From the NCBI GenBank assembly GCA_947258375.1, contig CAMYIJ010000007.1, positions 1-60,866 on the forward strand: a DNA stretch of 60,866 bases. The letters run 5' to 3'. Below the pieces are notes generated by a model. It saw nothing but the letters and a program-made list of their open reading frames with translations, was not told the DNA's origin and searched no databases. The DNA comes from an uncultured Acidimicrobiaceae bacterium (GTDB lineage: Bacteria > Actinomycetota > Acidimicrobiia > Spongiisociales > UBA5794). The number at the start of each line of letters is the position of its first letter. The first letter of the stretch is position 1. This document shows, one piece after another, positions 16,505 through 24,880 of this stretch. The position numbers were made by a program, and so were the translations under genes.

Positions 16505-18097
16505 TCAGTCGAGCAACCAGGGGCTGCTTTCGAGAACCTCGATGATCGTCGGCCGGTCGGAGTTGAATGCGTTGGCTACGGCTTTGGCCAACTCGGCGCC
16601 GTCGGCGGGGCGCACGCCGTGACAGTGCATGGCGGCGGCCAGTCCCATGAAGTCGGGGTTGCGACCGTTCACACCGATGGTCGCGATTCCCTTGCGCTGC
16701 ATATCGCCACGGATCTGCTGGTAGCCGCTGTTGTTCCAGAGAATGATCGGAATCGGAAGTTCCAGCTCGGCGCCGGTCACGAGCTCCTGAACCGTGAACA
16801 TGAACCCGCCGTCTCCGGCCAGCGCCATGACCGGGCGGTCCGGCACGGCCAGCTTGGCTCCGATCGCCCCGGGTAGGGCCGGGCCGAGGGTGCAGAAGCC
16901 CGCCGGGTAGAGCCATTGACGCTCCCCAAAGACGGGGAACCCCCATGAAGCGGTGTAGGCGAGCTGGGTCATGTCCGTGTAGACGATCGTGTCGTCGGGC
17001 ACGGCACCGCGAAGCGCTCCGAGTAGCCGGAGGTGTTGGCGTTCGCGGCTGCTGAGGTCGGTGAAGGCGGCGTCCCGCGCCTCGCCTATCGAGGCCTCGC
17101 GGCTGGCCCTCGGCGGAGTCTCGGCCAGGGCGGCCCGCAGTGCGGCCGCGATCGGGCGGGCGTCGCTCACGATTCCGATCTCGGCTTCGTACAGATCGTC
17201 GAGCTTCTGTGGATCGATGTCGATCCGAATGAGCTTTCCGCTGAGGTCGAGCTTCGTCCCGGCGAAGTGGTCGGTTTGGCCGATTTCAGTTCCGACCGCC
17301 AACACGACGTCGGCGGCGCCGATCAGCTGCTGAACCGCCGGCCGGGTCATCGTCGTACCGAGGTTGAGCGGGTGCGCGTCGGACACGATGCCCTTGCCGC
17401 CGTTGGTTGTCACGACTGTCGCCTGCAGGATCTCGGCGATCGCTTCCAGGTCGCCGCCGGCTCCTCGAGCTCCGCTGCCGACGTACAGGAGCGGCGATTC
17501 GGCGTCGACGAGCAGTGCGGCCGCGGCTCCGATCGCGGTTGCATCCACGGGAGGGGGCGCGGCGGGTTGACCAACCGCCCAACCGTCTCCGGCATCCATG
17601 GCGAGGATGTCGAGCGGCACCGTGATGTGGACCGGCCGCGGTCGTTTCGAGGCGAACCCGGCGAAAGCTCTGGCGATGAGATCGGGGATGTCGCCGGGCG
17701 CCGTCGCCGTGGCACTGAACGCGGTGATCGGGGCCGTGACCGCGGCCTGATCGGTGATCTCGTGGAGCATGCCCCAGCCTTTGCCGAGGGTTTCGGAGGG
17801 CGGCGAACTCGATATGACCAGCATCGGCACCGAGTCGGAGTATGCCTGGCCCATCGGAGTTGTCATGTTGGTGAGCCCGGGTCCGGTAATGACGAGGCAG
17901 ACTCCCGGTCGTCCCGCTGCCCGGGCGTACCCGTCTGCCATGAAGCCGGCCCCCATCTCATTGCGGGGCTGGATGTGCCGTATCGAGCTGTTGCCCAACC
18001 CTCGGTAGAGCTCGAGCGTGTGCACCCCCGGAATCCCGAAGACGGTGTTGACTCCATACCCTTCGAGCAGCCGGATAATCGCTTCGCCGGTGTTCAT
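16505..18097 (-). CDS. Thiamine-diphosphate enzyme, acetolactate synthase/AruI-like decarboxylase
   Basis: 530 residues with the three ThDP-enzyme domains. N-terminal PYR domain: GEAIIRLLEGYGVNTVFGIP, catalytic Glu in IQPRNEMGAGFMADGYARA. Central domain about 190-330. C-terminal PP domain with the ThDP/Mg2+ motif: ALAGDGGFMFTVQEL to IILWNNSGYQQI. The opening GVNTVFGIPGVHTLELYRG and the NMTTPMGQAYSDSVPMLVIS stretch resemble 5-guanidino-2-oxopentanoate decarboxylase (AruI) more than true acetolactate synthase, and no regulatory subunit is adjacent. Function beyond decarboxylase or lyase is uncertain. The -10 box TAGCCT ends 6 nt before the ATG, so the mRNA is probably leaderless. Confidence 0.8.
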   Translation of the reverse strand: MNTGEAIIRLLEGYGVNTVFGIPGVHTLELYRGLGNSSIRHIQPRNEMGAGFMADGYARAAGRPGVCLVITGPGLTNMTTPMGQAYSDSVPMLVISSSPPSETLGKGWGMLHEITDQAAVTAPITAFSATATAPGDIPDLIARAFAGFASKRPRPVHITVPLDILAMDAGDGWAVGQPAAPPPVDATAIGAAAALLVDAESPLLYVGSGARGAGGDLEAIAEILQATVVTTNGGKGIVSDAHPLNLGTTMTRPAVQQLIGAADVVLAVGTEIGQTDHFAGTKLDLSGKLIRIDIDPQKLDDLYEAEIGIVSDARPIAAALRAALAETPPRASREASIGEARDAAFTDLSSRERQHLRLLGALRGAVPDDTIVYTDMTQLAYTASWGFPVFGERQWLYPAGFCTLGPALPGAIGAKLAVPDRPVMALAGDGGFMFTVQELVTGAELELPIPIILWNNSGYQQIRGDMQRKGIATIGVNGRNPDFMGLAAAMHCHGVRPADGAELAKAVANAFNSDRPTIIEVLESSPWLLD

Positions 18098-18103
18098 AAC
18101 GGC

Positions 18104-18109
18104 AGGCTA
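18104..18109 (-). promoter_or_regulatory. -10 box for a leaderless ThDP-enzyme transcript
   Basis: TAGCCT on the minus strand, 6 nt before the ATG at 18097, with no ribosome site between. The same hexamer stands 7 nt before the GTG at 21944. Confidence 0.5.
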
Positions 18110-18124
18110 GTAGGGGCGCTAGGA

Positions 18125-18178
18125 GCGTTCGTTGTGCTTAATCCGGGGCTATGACCCCGGATTAAGCACAACGAACGC
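18125..18178. repeat. Perfect inverted repeat, 24-bp arms, 6-nt loop
   Basis: Arms 18125-18148 and 18155-18178 are exact reverse complements; the loop is CTATGA. It lies 6 bp beyond the sufS stop and 28 bp before the ThDP-enzyme start. No T-tract follows on either strand, so it is not a classical terminator. It may be an I-shaped terminator of the kind proposed for Actinobacteria, a protein-binding site, or a mobile palindromic element. Confidence 0.9.
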
Positions 18179-18184
18179 GATCGA

Positions 18185-19414
18185 TTAGTCCAACCCGAAC
18201 AGCTTGCGGGCGTTCCACAGCGCCTTCACCATCTGATCGATGTCTTCTTCGATGGTGTAGATGTAGAAAGAGGCGCGGGCGGTGGCCGGGACCTCGAGGT
18301 AGCGCATGAGCGGCTTGGCGCAGTGATGGCCGGCGCGCACGGCCACCCCCTCTTCGTCGAGGATCGTCGCCAGGTCGTGGGCATGGATGTCGCCGAGCTC
18401 GAAGCTGACGGCACCGCCGCGCTTGTCGAGATCGGTCGGGCCATACACGGTGAGGTCGGGAATCTCAGCCATTCGCTCCAGGGCGTACTTGGTGATTTCG
18501 ACCTCGTGGCGACGCACCTCGTCCATCCCGATCTTGCTGAGGTAGTCGACGGCCGCACCCCAGCCGACCGCCTGGGCGATCGCCGGCGTGCCCGCCTCGA
18601 ACTTGTGCGGCACCGGCGCCCAACGCGACTCGTACAGCCCGACGTCGGTGATCATCTCGCCGCCGCCCTCGACCGGGCTCATCTCCTCGAGCAGCTCCGG
18701 TTTGCCCCATAGAGCGCCGATCCCAGTCGGGCCGAGCATCTTGTGGGCACTGAAAGCGAGAAAGTCGACATCGAGCTCCGTGATGGCCGTGCTCGTGTGC
18801 GGCACCGACTGGGCGCCGTCCATCACGACGATGGCGCCGACCGCCCGCGCGGCTGCCGTGACGTCGGCGACGGGCCCGATCGCACCCGTCACATTCGACA
18901 TTCCGGAGATGCCCACGATCTTCGTGCGGTCGTCGATCACCTTCTCGAGCATGGAGGTGTCGACCGTGTAGTCGTCGTTGAGTTCGAGATAGGCCAGCTC
19001 GGCGCCGGTGAGATCGGCGATGAGCTGCCACGGGACGATGTTGGAGTGGTGTTCCTGGAGCGTGATCACGATCCGGTCGCCGGGGGTCAGGCGCCGCAAT
19101 CCCCATCCGTAGGCAATCAGATTGATGGCCGCCGAGGTGCCGCGGGTGAAGACAATCTCGTTCGGGGAGGCGGCTCCAATGAAGTCGGCCACTTTGGCGC
19201 GTCCAGCCTCGTAGGCCACGGTCGCCTCATGGGCCAGAGTATGCGCGCCGCGATGCACGTTGGCATTGGTGTTCTCGTAGTAGTCCGAGATCGCCTTGAT
19301 GACAGAGGTCGGCTTCTGTGTGGTGGCCGCCGAATCGAGGTAGGCCAGCCGGTGCCCGTTGATCTCCCGCCCCAGTATTGGGAAGTCGTCGATCAGGTGG
19401 GCCAGGGAGCTCAT
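18185..19414 (-). CDS. sufS: Cysteine desulfurase SufS
   Basis: 409 residues, standard SufS (group II desulfurase) length. PLP Lys lies in LAFSAHKMLGPTGIGALWG; the His contacting PLP is in ITLQEHHSNIVPW; the active-site Cys is in the short group II loop VAVRAGHHCAKPLMRYL. It removes sulfur from cysteine for Fe-S cluster assembly by the SUF system. Its ATG overlaps the sufC stop by 4 bp. The pair is followed by the 24-bp palindrome, so this looks like the end of the operon. sufB, sufD and sufU are not adjacent. Confidence 0.95.
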   Translation of the reverse strand: MSSLAHLIDDFPILGREINGHRLAYLDSAATTQKPTSVIKAISDYYENTNANVHRGAHTLAHEATVAYEAGRAKVADFIGAASPNEIVFTRGTSAAINLIAYGWGLRRLTPGDRIVITLQEHHSNIVPWQLIADLTGAELAYLELNDDYTVDTSMLEKVIDDRTKIVGISGMSNVTGAIGPVADVTAAARAVGAIVVMDGAQSVPHTSTAITELDVDFLAFSAHKMLGPTGIGALWGKPELLEEMSPVEGGGEMITDVGLYESRWAPVPHKFEAGTPAIAQAVGWGAAVDYLSKIGMDEVRRHEVEITKYALERMAEIPDLTVYGPTDLDKRGGAVSFELGDIHAHDLATILDEEGVAVRAGHHCAKPLMRYLEVPATARASFYIYTIEEDIDQMVKALWNARKLFGLD

Positions 19415-20169
19415 GGCGCGGCGGCCTCGGCCCTGTAGTTGTCGTAGCCGTCGCCCTCGATGCGGGCTGCCAGTTCAGGTCCGCCCGATTCGATGATGCG
19501 GCCGTCCACGAAGATGTGGACGATATCGGGGGTTATGTAATCGAGCATGCGCTGGTAGTGCGTAATGATGAGGAAACCGCGATCGGCCGTGGCGACCTTC
19601 TTCACCCCTTCGGCCACCGTGCGCAGCGCATCGATGTCGAGGCCGCTGTCGGTCTCGTCGAGCACGGCCAGGTCGGGTTCGAGGACCGCCAGCTGGAGGA
19701 CCTCATTACGTTTGCGCTCGCCGCCGGAGAATCCTTCGTTGAGGTAGCGGTCGGCGAATGACCCGTCGAGACCGAGTTCCTTCATAACGTCCATCACCTT
19801 GAGGCGCAGCTCCAGGATCGTGTACTCCGTGCCAGTGCGGTTCGACAGGGCGGCGCGCAGGAAGTTGACGACGGTGACGCCGGGGATCTCCTCGGGGTAC
19901 TGGAAGCCGAGGAACATGCCGGCTGCGCCCCGCTGATCCGGTCCCCACTCGGCGATGTCCTCGCCTTTGTAGAGAACGCGGCCCTGCGTCACCACATAGT
20001 CGGGGTGGCCGAGCAGCACGTTGGCCAGGGTCGACTTACCCGAACCGTTCGGTCCCATCAAGGCATGGATCTCACCTCGATTGATAGTGAGGTCGAGACC
20101 CTTGACGATGGCGACATCGTCGGCCGAGACATGGAGGTTCTCGATGGCAAGCAGGGGAGCGTCAGACAT
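19411..20169 (-). CDS. sufC: Fe-S assembly ATPase SufC
   Basis: 252 residues. ABC ATPase with Walker A GPNGSGKSTL, family-specific GFQYPEEIPGVTVVNFLRAAL, signature FSGGERKRNEVLQLA, Walker B DLAVLDETDSGLDID (SufC has the ETDSGLD form) and H-loop LIITHYQRML. It normally binds SufB-SufD and drives scaffold rearrangement. Here those partners are not in the window. The mRNA appears leaderless: TAATCT ends 6 nt before the ATG, implying that sufC-sufS has its own promoter. The 200 bp upstream (20170-20369) contain no other gene. Confidence 0.95.
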   Translation of the reverse strand: MSDAPLLAIENLHVSADDVAIVKGLDLTINRGEIHALMGPNGSGKSTLANVLLGHPDYVVTQGRVLYKGEDIAEWGPDQRGAAGMFLGFQYPEEIPGVTVVNFLRAALSNRTGTEYTILELRLKVMDVMKELGLDGSFADRYLNEGFSGGERKRNEVLQLAVLEPDLAVLDETDSGLDIDALRTVAEGVKKVATADRGFLIITHYQRMLDYITPDIVHIFVDGRIIESGGPELAARIEGDGYDNYRAEAAAP

Positions 20170-20175
20170 ACGTCC

Positions 20176-20181
20176 AGATTA
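20176..20181 (-). promoter_or_regulatory. -10 box for leaderless sufC transcript
   Basis: TAATCT on the minus strand, 6 nt before the sufC ATG (20169). No good -35 hexamer was seen. Confidence 0.45.
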
Positions 20182-20369
20182 ACACTACGGCGATAGAGGT
20201 AATCGCTTGGCTCGAATCAGGATTCGGGCGAGCTGGTCGCAGGCGAAGCCGGTTTCGTCTGGGACTGACGGTGCGCCCTCCCGGCCGCCCTCATCTCCTG
20301 AATGCACCGCACATGTCGCCGCATTTCGAGCGTCGGCCTGCTCGCCGATTCAAGCTGTATCCGGTGGGT

Positions 20370-21311
20370 TCACGAGCCGCGCATCGCGGCGATGTCGGGG
20401 CCGATCAGGTCCGTGTCGATGGCGCCGAGCGGGGCGAACTGTTGGACGTAGAGTCGGCCCACGCCGAGCCCGGCAACCTCTGCGGCCCTTTCCGCGAGTC
20501 GCTCGTGGGTGCCACAGAACATGCCCCGGCCGAGGAAGTTCGCCTCGAGCTCCGCGGGCTCGATGCCGCGTTGGGCCGCAATCGAGCCTAGGCGCTCCTG
20601 GTACTCGGCTTCGTCGGCGCCGCCGATCACCTGGGACACCATTGAGATGCGGACCGCATCGGGGTCGCGCCCGGCTTCCGCGGCGGATTGGCGCATGTGC
20701 TCGAGCCGGCTTGCCAGGGTGGCGGCGTCGGTCATGAACATGTTGTACTCGTCGGCAAACCGGCCGGCGAGGCGTGGCGTCTTCTCGGGGCCGCCACCGC
20801 CGACGATTATCGGCAGGTCGCCGGTGGGGCCCGGATATACGTCGGTCACATCCAGGTGGAAGTGTCGTCCCCGGTAGGTGTTGTCGTCCTCGCGACCAAA
20901 CGCGGTGCGCACAAAAGCGAGCGTCTCGTACAGCAGGCTGAAGCGGGTGCGCAGGTCCGGCAGCTCCATGCCGAATTGGGTGTGCTCGCTCTCCATCCAG
21001 CCGGTACCGATTCCAAGCTCGAAGCGACCACCCGACATCTCGTCGAGCGTTGCCGCGGTCTTGGCGATCACCGCCGGATGGCGGAACGTGAGCGGCGTCA
21101 CGAGAACCGTCAGCTTCACGTCGGTCGTTTCCCGGGCCAGGCCTCCGATCGAAGCGAGGGCATCTGTGGCCGGCTCTGAGGTATCCCCGTTGAGGTAGTG
21201 GTCGGAGCGGGCGAAAGCGGCAAGCCCCATCTCGTCTGCCCAGCGAGCCAATGTGAGGAGTTGATCGTACGACCCGCCCACCTGGGGCTCGACCATAAAT
21301 GCGATTTCCAC
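20370..21311 (-). CDS. LLM-class (F420-type) oxidoreductase
   Basis: 313 residues, a bacterial-luciferase-like TIM barrel. Features: WADEMGLAAFARSDHYL at the N-terminus, TVLVTPLTFRHPAVIAKTAA, DEMSGGRFELGIGTGWMESEH, the PIIVGGGGPEKTPRLAGRFAD block and a long C-terminal helical part. LLM members with this GIGTGW and IIVGG pattern in Actinomycetota usually use F420. The substrate is unknown. AGGAGG lies about 10 nt before ATG 21311. It is 18 bp downstream of the MBL-fold gene, in the same direction, so the two are probably co-transcribed. Confidence 0.82.
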   Translation of the reverse strand: MEIAFMVEPQVGGSYDQLLTLARWADEMGLAAFARSDHYLNGDTSEPATDALASIGGLARETTDVKLTVLVTPLTFRHPAVIAKTAATLDEMSGGRFELGIGTGWMESEHTQFGMELPDLRTRFSLLYETLAFVRTAFGREDDNTYRGRHFHLDVTDVYPGPTGDLPIIVGGGGPEKTPRLAGRFADEYNMFMTDAATLASRLEHMRQSAAEAGRDPDAVRISMVSQVIGGADEAEYQERLGSIAAQRGIEPAELEANFLGRGMFCGTHERLAERAAEVAGLGVGRLYVQQFAPLGAIDTDLIGPDIAAMRGS

Positions 21312-21329
21312 AGATCCTCCTTGGATTCT

Positions 21330-21944
21330 CTACCAGCCGCGCTCGCGCCATTCTTCCACCGAGCCACGTTCGGCTCCGATGGTCGTGTGTAAACCGTGGC
21401 CCGGAAGGATCATTGTGTCGTCCGGCCGGCCGAATAGCCGGGTGTCGAGGCTCTCCATGATCTGGGCGAAGGCCGCGTCGTCCTGGGTGGCGCCGGGACC
21501 TCCCGGGAAGAGGGTATCGCCGGTGAAGATCACCGGCCCGACGCCGATGCAATACGATCCCGGCGTGTGGCCGGGGGTTGCGACGATCTCCAGCTCCAAC
21601 TCGCCCAAGGCGGTCGTCCCGGCCGTGAGGGGATGGGTGCCCTGCAGCCCGCTCAGGGCGGCGTCTTCCTGTCCGATGTGCACCGGCACGCTGAGCACCG
21701 CCGCGACCTCGGCGGCGGCCCCGACGTGATCCCAATGTCCGTGTGTCGTGAGAATGGCTCGAACGTCCGTACCTGCGGCGAGCTCGAGGACCCGTTCGGC
21801 TTCGGCGGCGGCATCGATGATGACCGACTTGCTCGTGGCAACGCAGGTCAACAGGAACACGTTGTTGTCGAGCGGTTCGGTGACGATCTTGTCGACCACG
21901 ATCCGGTCACTTGTATAGAGGCGTTCGGCGCTGTCTTCGTTCAC
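21330..21944 (-). CDS. MBL-fold hydrolase (glyoxalase II-like)
   Basis: 204 residues. Metal motif THGHWDHVG (HxHxDH), third ligand region VATPGHTPGSYCI, FTGDTLFPGGPGATQDD with the bridging Asp, and ILPGHGLHTTIGAE near the end. The size and PGHTPGS pattern match the hydroxyacylglutathione hydrolase-like family of thioester hydrolases. The frame extends to 22022, but that part is Pro/Arg-rich; I start at GTG 21944 (NEDSAERLYTSDRIVVD), with -10 box TAGCCT 7 nt upstream, as for other leaderless genes here. It diverges from the acyl-CoA dehydrogenase at 22061. Confidence 0.85.
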   Translation of the reverse strand: MNEDSAERLYTSDRIVVDKIVTEPLDNNVFLLTCVATSKSVIIDAAAEAERVLELAAGTDVRAILTTHGHWDHVGAAAEVAAVLSVPVHIGQEDAALSGLQGTHPLTAGTTALGELELEIVATPGHTPGSYCIGVGPVIFTGDTLFPGGPGATQDDAAFAQIMESLDTRLFGRPDDTMILPGHGLHTTIGAERGSVEEWRERGW

Positions 21945-21951
21945 CCCATCG

Positions 21952-21957
21952 AGGCTA
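21952..21957 (-). promoter_or_regulatory. -10 box for leaderless MBL-fold gene
   Basis: TAGCCT on the minus strand, 7 nt before the GTG at 21944; supports that start over the longer frame. Confidence 0.45.
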
Positions 21958-22060
21958 GTCCAGCGTCGCGGAGGTGGCACCGCTTCGCGGCAGTCGTCGA
22001 AATCCACCTCCCCTCCGCGCATGGCAGAATGCGATGAGCGAGCCGGAGGTACACGCCGCG

Positions 22061-23182
22061 ATGAGTTTCATCCTGACGGACGAGCAGACAATGTTGCGCG
22101 ACACCGTGCGTGCCTTTCTCGACGACAAGTCACCAGTTGCGCGGGTTCGTGAGGTGATGGAGAGCGACTCCGGCGTTGATGAGGATCTGTGGAAGGCCAT
22201 GGCCGATCTGGGTCTGCAGGCGATGCACATCCCCGAGGAATACGGGGGCGCAGGGTTCAGCCTGCTGGAAACCGGGATCGTTCTCGAGGAGCTTGGAAGG
22301 AACGTCGTCGCCGTCCCGTACCTGTCGTCGGTGGTCCTCGGCGGCTCAGCGGTTCTTGCCGCGGGCTCCGAAGACCAGAAGGCCGAGATCCTGCCGCAGC
22401 TCGGCAGCGGTGAGCTACGACTGGCACTTGCGATCACCGAGGAGGGCCGCAGCTGGGACCCCGCCGACATCGCCCTCGAGGCGACGGCCGACGGTGACTC
22501 GTTTGTCCTGCATGGCGCCAAGTCGTATGTGGTCGACGGCCATAGCGCCCACATGTTCGTGGTGTCGGCCCGGGAGGGTTCCGGGATCAGCTTGTTCCTG
22601 ATTCCCGCCGACGCCCCTCACGTCACCAGCACCCGGATTGAGACGATGGACATGACCCGCCAGCAGGCAAAGGTGGCATTCGACGGGGTCCGTGTGCCCG
22701 TATCGAGTCGGCTCGGCGATGCCGGCGCCGGGGTGGGCGTGCTCGAGAATGTCTATGACGTTGCCGCCGCGATGCTGGCGTTCGAACAGGTGGGTGGCGC
22801 CCAACGCTGCCTGGAGATGTCGGTTGACTACGCCAAGGACCGCTTCCAGTTCGGCCGCGCCATCGGCTCCTTCCAGGCGATCAAGCACAAATGCGCCGAC
22901 ATGCTCGTGCAGGTCGAATCGGCGCGATCCGCTGCCTACTACGCCGGCTGGGCGGCTGCTGAAGATCCCAATGAGCTGGCGGTAGCTGCGCCGACTGCCA
23001 AGGCGTATTGCTCGGACGCCTACTTCTTCTGCGCCGGCGAGACGATCCAGGTCCACGGCGGCATCGGCTTCACGTGGGAGCACGATGCCCACCTCTATTT
23101 CAAACGTGCCAAGACGTCACAGCTCCTGCTCGGCGACAGTGCCGAATGGCGCTCCAAGCTGGCCGGCCGAATCGGGGTTTAG
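22061..23182 (+). CDS. Acyl-CoA dehydrogenase (FadE-like)
   Basis: 373 residues from ATG 22061, preceded by GGAGG at 22045-22049. ACAD fold: MSFILTDEQTMLRDTVRAFL, MHIPEEYGGAGFSLLE, LALAITEEGRSWDPADIA (a loosened form of the substrate-binding motif), DRFQFGRAIGSFQAIKHKCADM and IQVHGGIGFTWEHDAHLYFKRA. The usual ExxxxRD base at the C-terminus is replaced by HDAHLYFKRA. That pattern is common in one class of actinobacterial ACADs that form heteromers or act on bulky acyl groups such as steroid side chains. Substrate unknown; no partner ACAD is adjacent. Confidence 0.85.
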   Translation: MSFILTDEQTMLRDTVRAFLDDKSPVARVREVMESDSGVDEDLWKAMADLGLQAMHIPEEYGGAGFSLLETGIVLEELGRNVVAVPYLSSVVLGGSAVLAAGSEDQKAEILPQLGSGELRLALAITEEGRSWDPADIALEATADGDSFVLHGAKSYVVDGHSAHMFVVSAREGSGISLFLIPADAPHVTSTRIETMDMTRQQAKVAFDGVRVPVSSRLGDAGAGVGVLENVYDVAAAMLAFEQVGGAQRCLEMSVDYAKDRFQFGRAIGSFQAIKHKCADMLVQVESARSAAYYAGWAAAEDPNELAVAAPTAKAYCSDAYFFCAGETIQVHGGIGFTWEHDAHLYFKRAKTSQLLLGDSAEWRSKLAGRIGV

Positions 23183-23390
23183 CGGACCTACCGGACGATC
23201 TATCGAGGCGTCGCTGCGGCCCTCAGCTCGAGACGTTTAGTTATCGGCTTGCGGACAGGGTTCCCGCGGGTGGGCCTCCTGGCTCGCTCGGGACGCTGTG
23301 CCATCGGCTGGCGCGTACTGGGTGCTTGTCGGCAAGGACTCACCCTCATTGGTGCACAGTAGGCATTCCGGAACGTGACCCTTCCGCACT

Positions 23391-23399
23391 TGATACTGT
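23391..23399 (+). promoter_or_regulatory. Extended -10 promoter, leaderless
   Basis: TGATACTGT: a TGn extension plus TACTGT (23394-23399), ending 7 nt before the ATG at 23407. Confidence 0.55.
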
Positions 23400-23406
23400 T
23401 CTCCAC

Positions 23407-23877
23407 ATGACGTCCGGCCTGTTGCTCGTGATTTTGGGGCTCCTCCTGATGGGCTTGGCCTTCGGCTTTGCCTGGCAGGGTCGGCGCGGCGAAGCCGAGG
23501 AATCCACCGTCTACAGCGTCGAGGATTCGATCCGCTTCGTGACCGAGCGTCTCACGGCCACAACCGCCGCCACAATCAAGCCATCCGATGTGAGGCGGAT
23601 ACTGGAGTGGGAAGTGCGCTACCTTCAGGACCCCGGCCTCCGGGACAACCTGGATCCGGTCGTAGCCGGAGGCCTACCTTCGGCCGAGTTCGCCCAGGAG
23701 TCGTTGGCTCTTCTCGGTCATGCCTATGACGGTCCGGAGATAATCGAGGTGCTCGACCTGCGTGCCGAGTACCTTCGCGAGATCGGCGCCGTCGGAGAGC
23801 CGCTCAGCGCGGCCGAGGTGTCCGATCTCGAGTCCCTCGAAGGAGACTCGCGTCACTCCGATGGAGCGTCATCGTGA
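23407..23877 (+). CDS. Small membrane-anchored protein, unknown function
   Basis: 156 residues. One N-terminal transmembrane helix (LLLVILGLLLMGLAFGFAW, about 4-23), then a cytoplasmic acidic helical domain with YSVEDSIRFVTERL, DVRRILEWEVRYLQ, FAQESLALLGHAYDGPEI and a C-terminal DLESLEGDSRHSDG. No family recognised. The DVRRILEWEVRYLQ region has a leucine/arginine helix that might mediate oligomerisation. The start is set by the extended -10 box. It overlaps a short downstream frame by 4 bp. Confidence 0.65.
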   Translation: MTSGLLLVILGLLLMGLAFGFAWQGRRGEAEESTVYSVEDSIRFVTERLTATTAATIKPSDVRRILEWEVRYLQDPGLRDNLDPVVAGGLPSAEFAQESLALLGHAYDGPEIIEVLDLRAEYLREIGAVGEPLSAAEVSDLESLEGDSRHSDGASS

Positions 23878-24029
23878 TCCGCCGGATACTCCGGGATCTG
23901 CTCGTCGCGGTGTACTTCGCACTTGCTCCGTCCGAGCATCAGTCGTTCTGGGTGTTCCTCGATTCACGTCCGGTCGCGGTTCTTCCGGTGGGCCAACCGA
24001 CGATCCCACTTGTCGCTCCTCGGAATTGA
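23874..24029 (+). CDS. Small protein (51 aa), unknown function
   Basis: GTG at 23874 overlaps the stop of the preceding gene (GTGA), and GGAG lies 7 nt upstream, both typical of coupled translation. The peptide begins MIRRILRDLLVAVYFALAP, an amphipathic or membrane-associated helix, and continues with VFLDSRPVAVLPVG. No homologue recognised. It could be a genuine small partner of the membrane protein upstream or a chance frame. Confidence 0.4.
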   Translation: MIRRILRDLLVAVYFALAPSEHQSFWVFLDSRPVAVLPVGQPTIPLVAPRN

Positions 24030-24148
24030 CTAGTGGGGCGTCGAGGGCCGGAGAGACACTGTGATCATCTCGGCAACACACCACTAGCTCGACTGTCCGG
24101 TAAACTGCCGTGCGGTTCAACCGCACCGCTGCCCCTTCCCCAGATCTG

Positions 24149-24598
24149 ATGCTGCTAAGACTCCTAACTCTCATCGTTTCGCTCGCGCTGCTCGGTGCGG
24201 CCTGTTCGGGCTCGACCACAATCACGACCGGGACCGAAGCACCTGCCACAACGACGGTGGACCCGGCGGCCCGGGTCATCTTCGGCTCCGGGAGTGTCCC
24301 CGAGACGATGCCGACGGAGTTCCCGATTCCGGACGGTGCGGTTATCGGCAGCACGCTGATCGATCGCAACCGTGACCTGACCGAGATGATCGTGCGGGTT
24401 ACGTCGGACGTCGCCGCGCTGACAGATTTCTATGCCACGAACCTGCCGGGCCGGGGCTTCACCGTCGACTTCTCCGAGAAAGAGGGCGCCGGCTGGAAGC
24501 TCGAATTCTCCAGCGAGGCCGGAGCCGGGACGGTCGCCATCTCGGATGGCGGGCGGGGCGTGGCGCAAGCTGTCGTGACCTTCACCGTCGCTCCCTGA
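24149..24598 (+). CDS. Lipoprotein, unknown function
   Basis: 149 residues from ATG 24149. A lipoprotein signal peptide with lipobox LGAAC puts the lipidated Cys at residue 19, followed by a Thr-rich linker (SGSTTITTGTEAPATTTVD). The mature domain (about 45-149) has PTEFPIPDGAVIGSTLI and LTDFYATNLPGRGFTVDF, a beta-alpha pattern seen in small solvent-exposed domains of actinobacterial lipoproteins. The frame can start at GTG 24110, but that adds a charged stretch before the signal peptide. Anchoring to the outer face of the membrane is likely. Confidence 0.7.
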   Translation: MLLRLLTLIVSLALLGAACSGSTTITTGTEAPATTTVDPAARVIFGSGSVPETMPTEFPIPDGAVIGSTLIDRNRDLTEMIVRVTSDVAALTDFYATNLPGRGFTVDFSEKEGAGWKLEFSSEAGAGTVAISDGGRGVAQAVVTFTVAP

Positions 24599-24628
24599 GC
24601 CCCCGAAGTCGCGGGGTACGGCACTCGC

Positions 24629-24634
24629 TATATT
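24629..24634 (+). promoter_or_regulatory. -10 box of leaderless small gene
   Basis: TATATT, 6 nt before the GTG at 24641. Confidence 0.45.
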
Positions 24635-24640
24635 CCTGGC

Positions 24641-24880
24641 GTGTCGACGATTGACAGCGAGGAATGGAGAACCGTGGCCCGCATCAAGCGCTTTGAATCG
24701 CAACGTTATGTCGGATCCCGCGACACGATGGTCGTCTACGACACTGACGACGCTTCTCAGGCCGAGGAGTTGACGGCTCGCGTCGATGCCGACGATCTGC
24801 ACGGGAGAAACCTGCTGCAGTCGTTTGCTCCAGATGAACTCGCCGAAGCCCGCAACCGGGGCTTCAAGTCGGCTCGCTGA
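24641..24880 (+). CDS. Small conserved-looking protein (79 aa), unknown
   Basis: Soluble, charged protein: ARIKRFESQRYVGSRDTMVVYDTDD, then QAEELTARVDADDLHGRNLL and a basic ending NRGFKSAR. No family recognised. Two starts compete: GTG 24641, which has TATATT 6 nt upstream and would be leaderless, and GTG 24674, which has GGAG 5 nt upstream and gives 68 residues starting ARIKRFES. Its end overlaps the convergent hydrolase gene by 17 bp. Confidence 0.55.
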   Translation: MSTIDSEEWRTVARIKRFESQRYVGSRDTMVVYDTDDASQAEELTARVDADDLHGRNLLQSFAPDELAEARNRGFKSAR

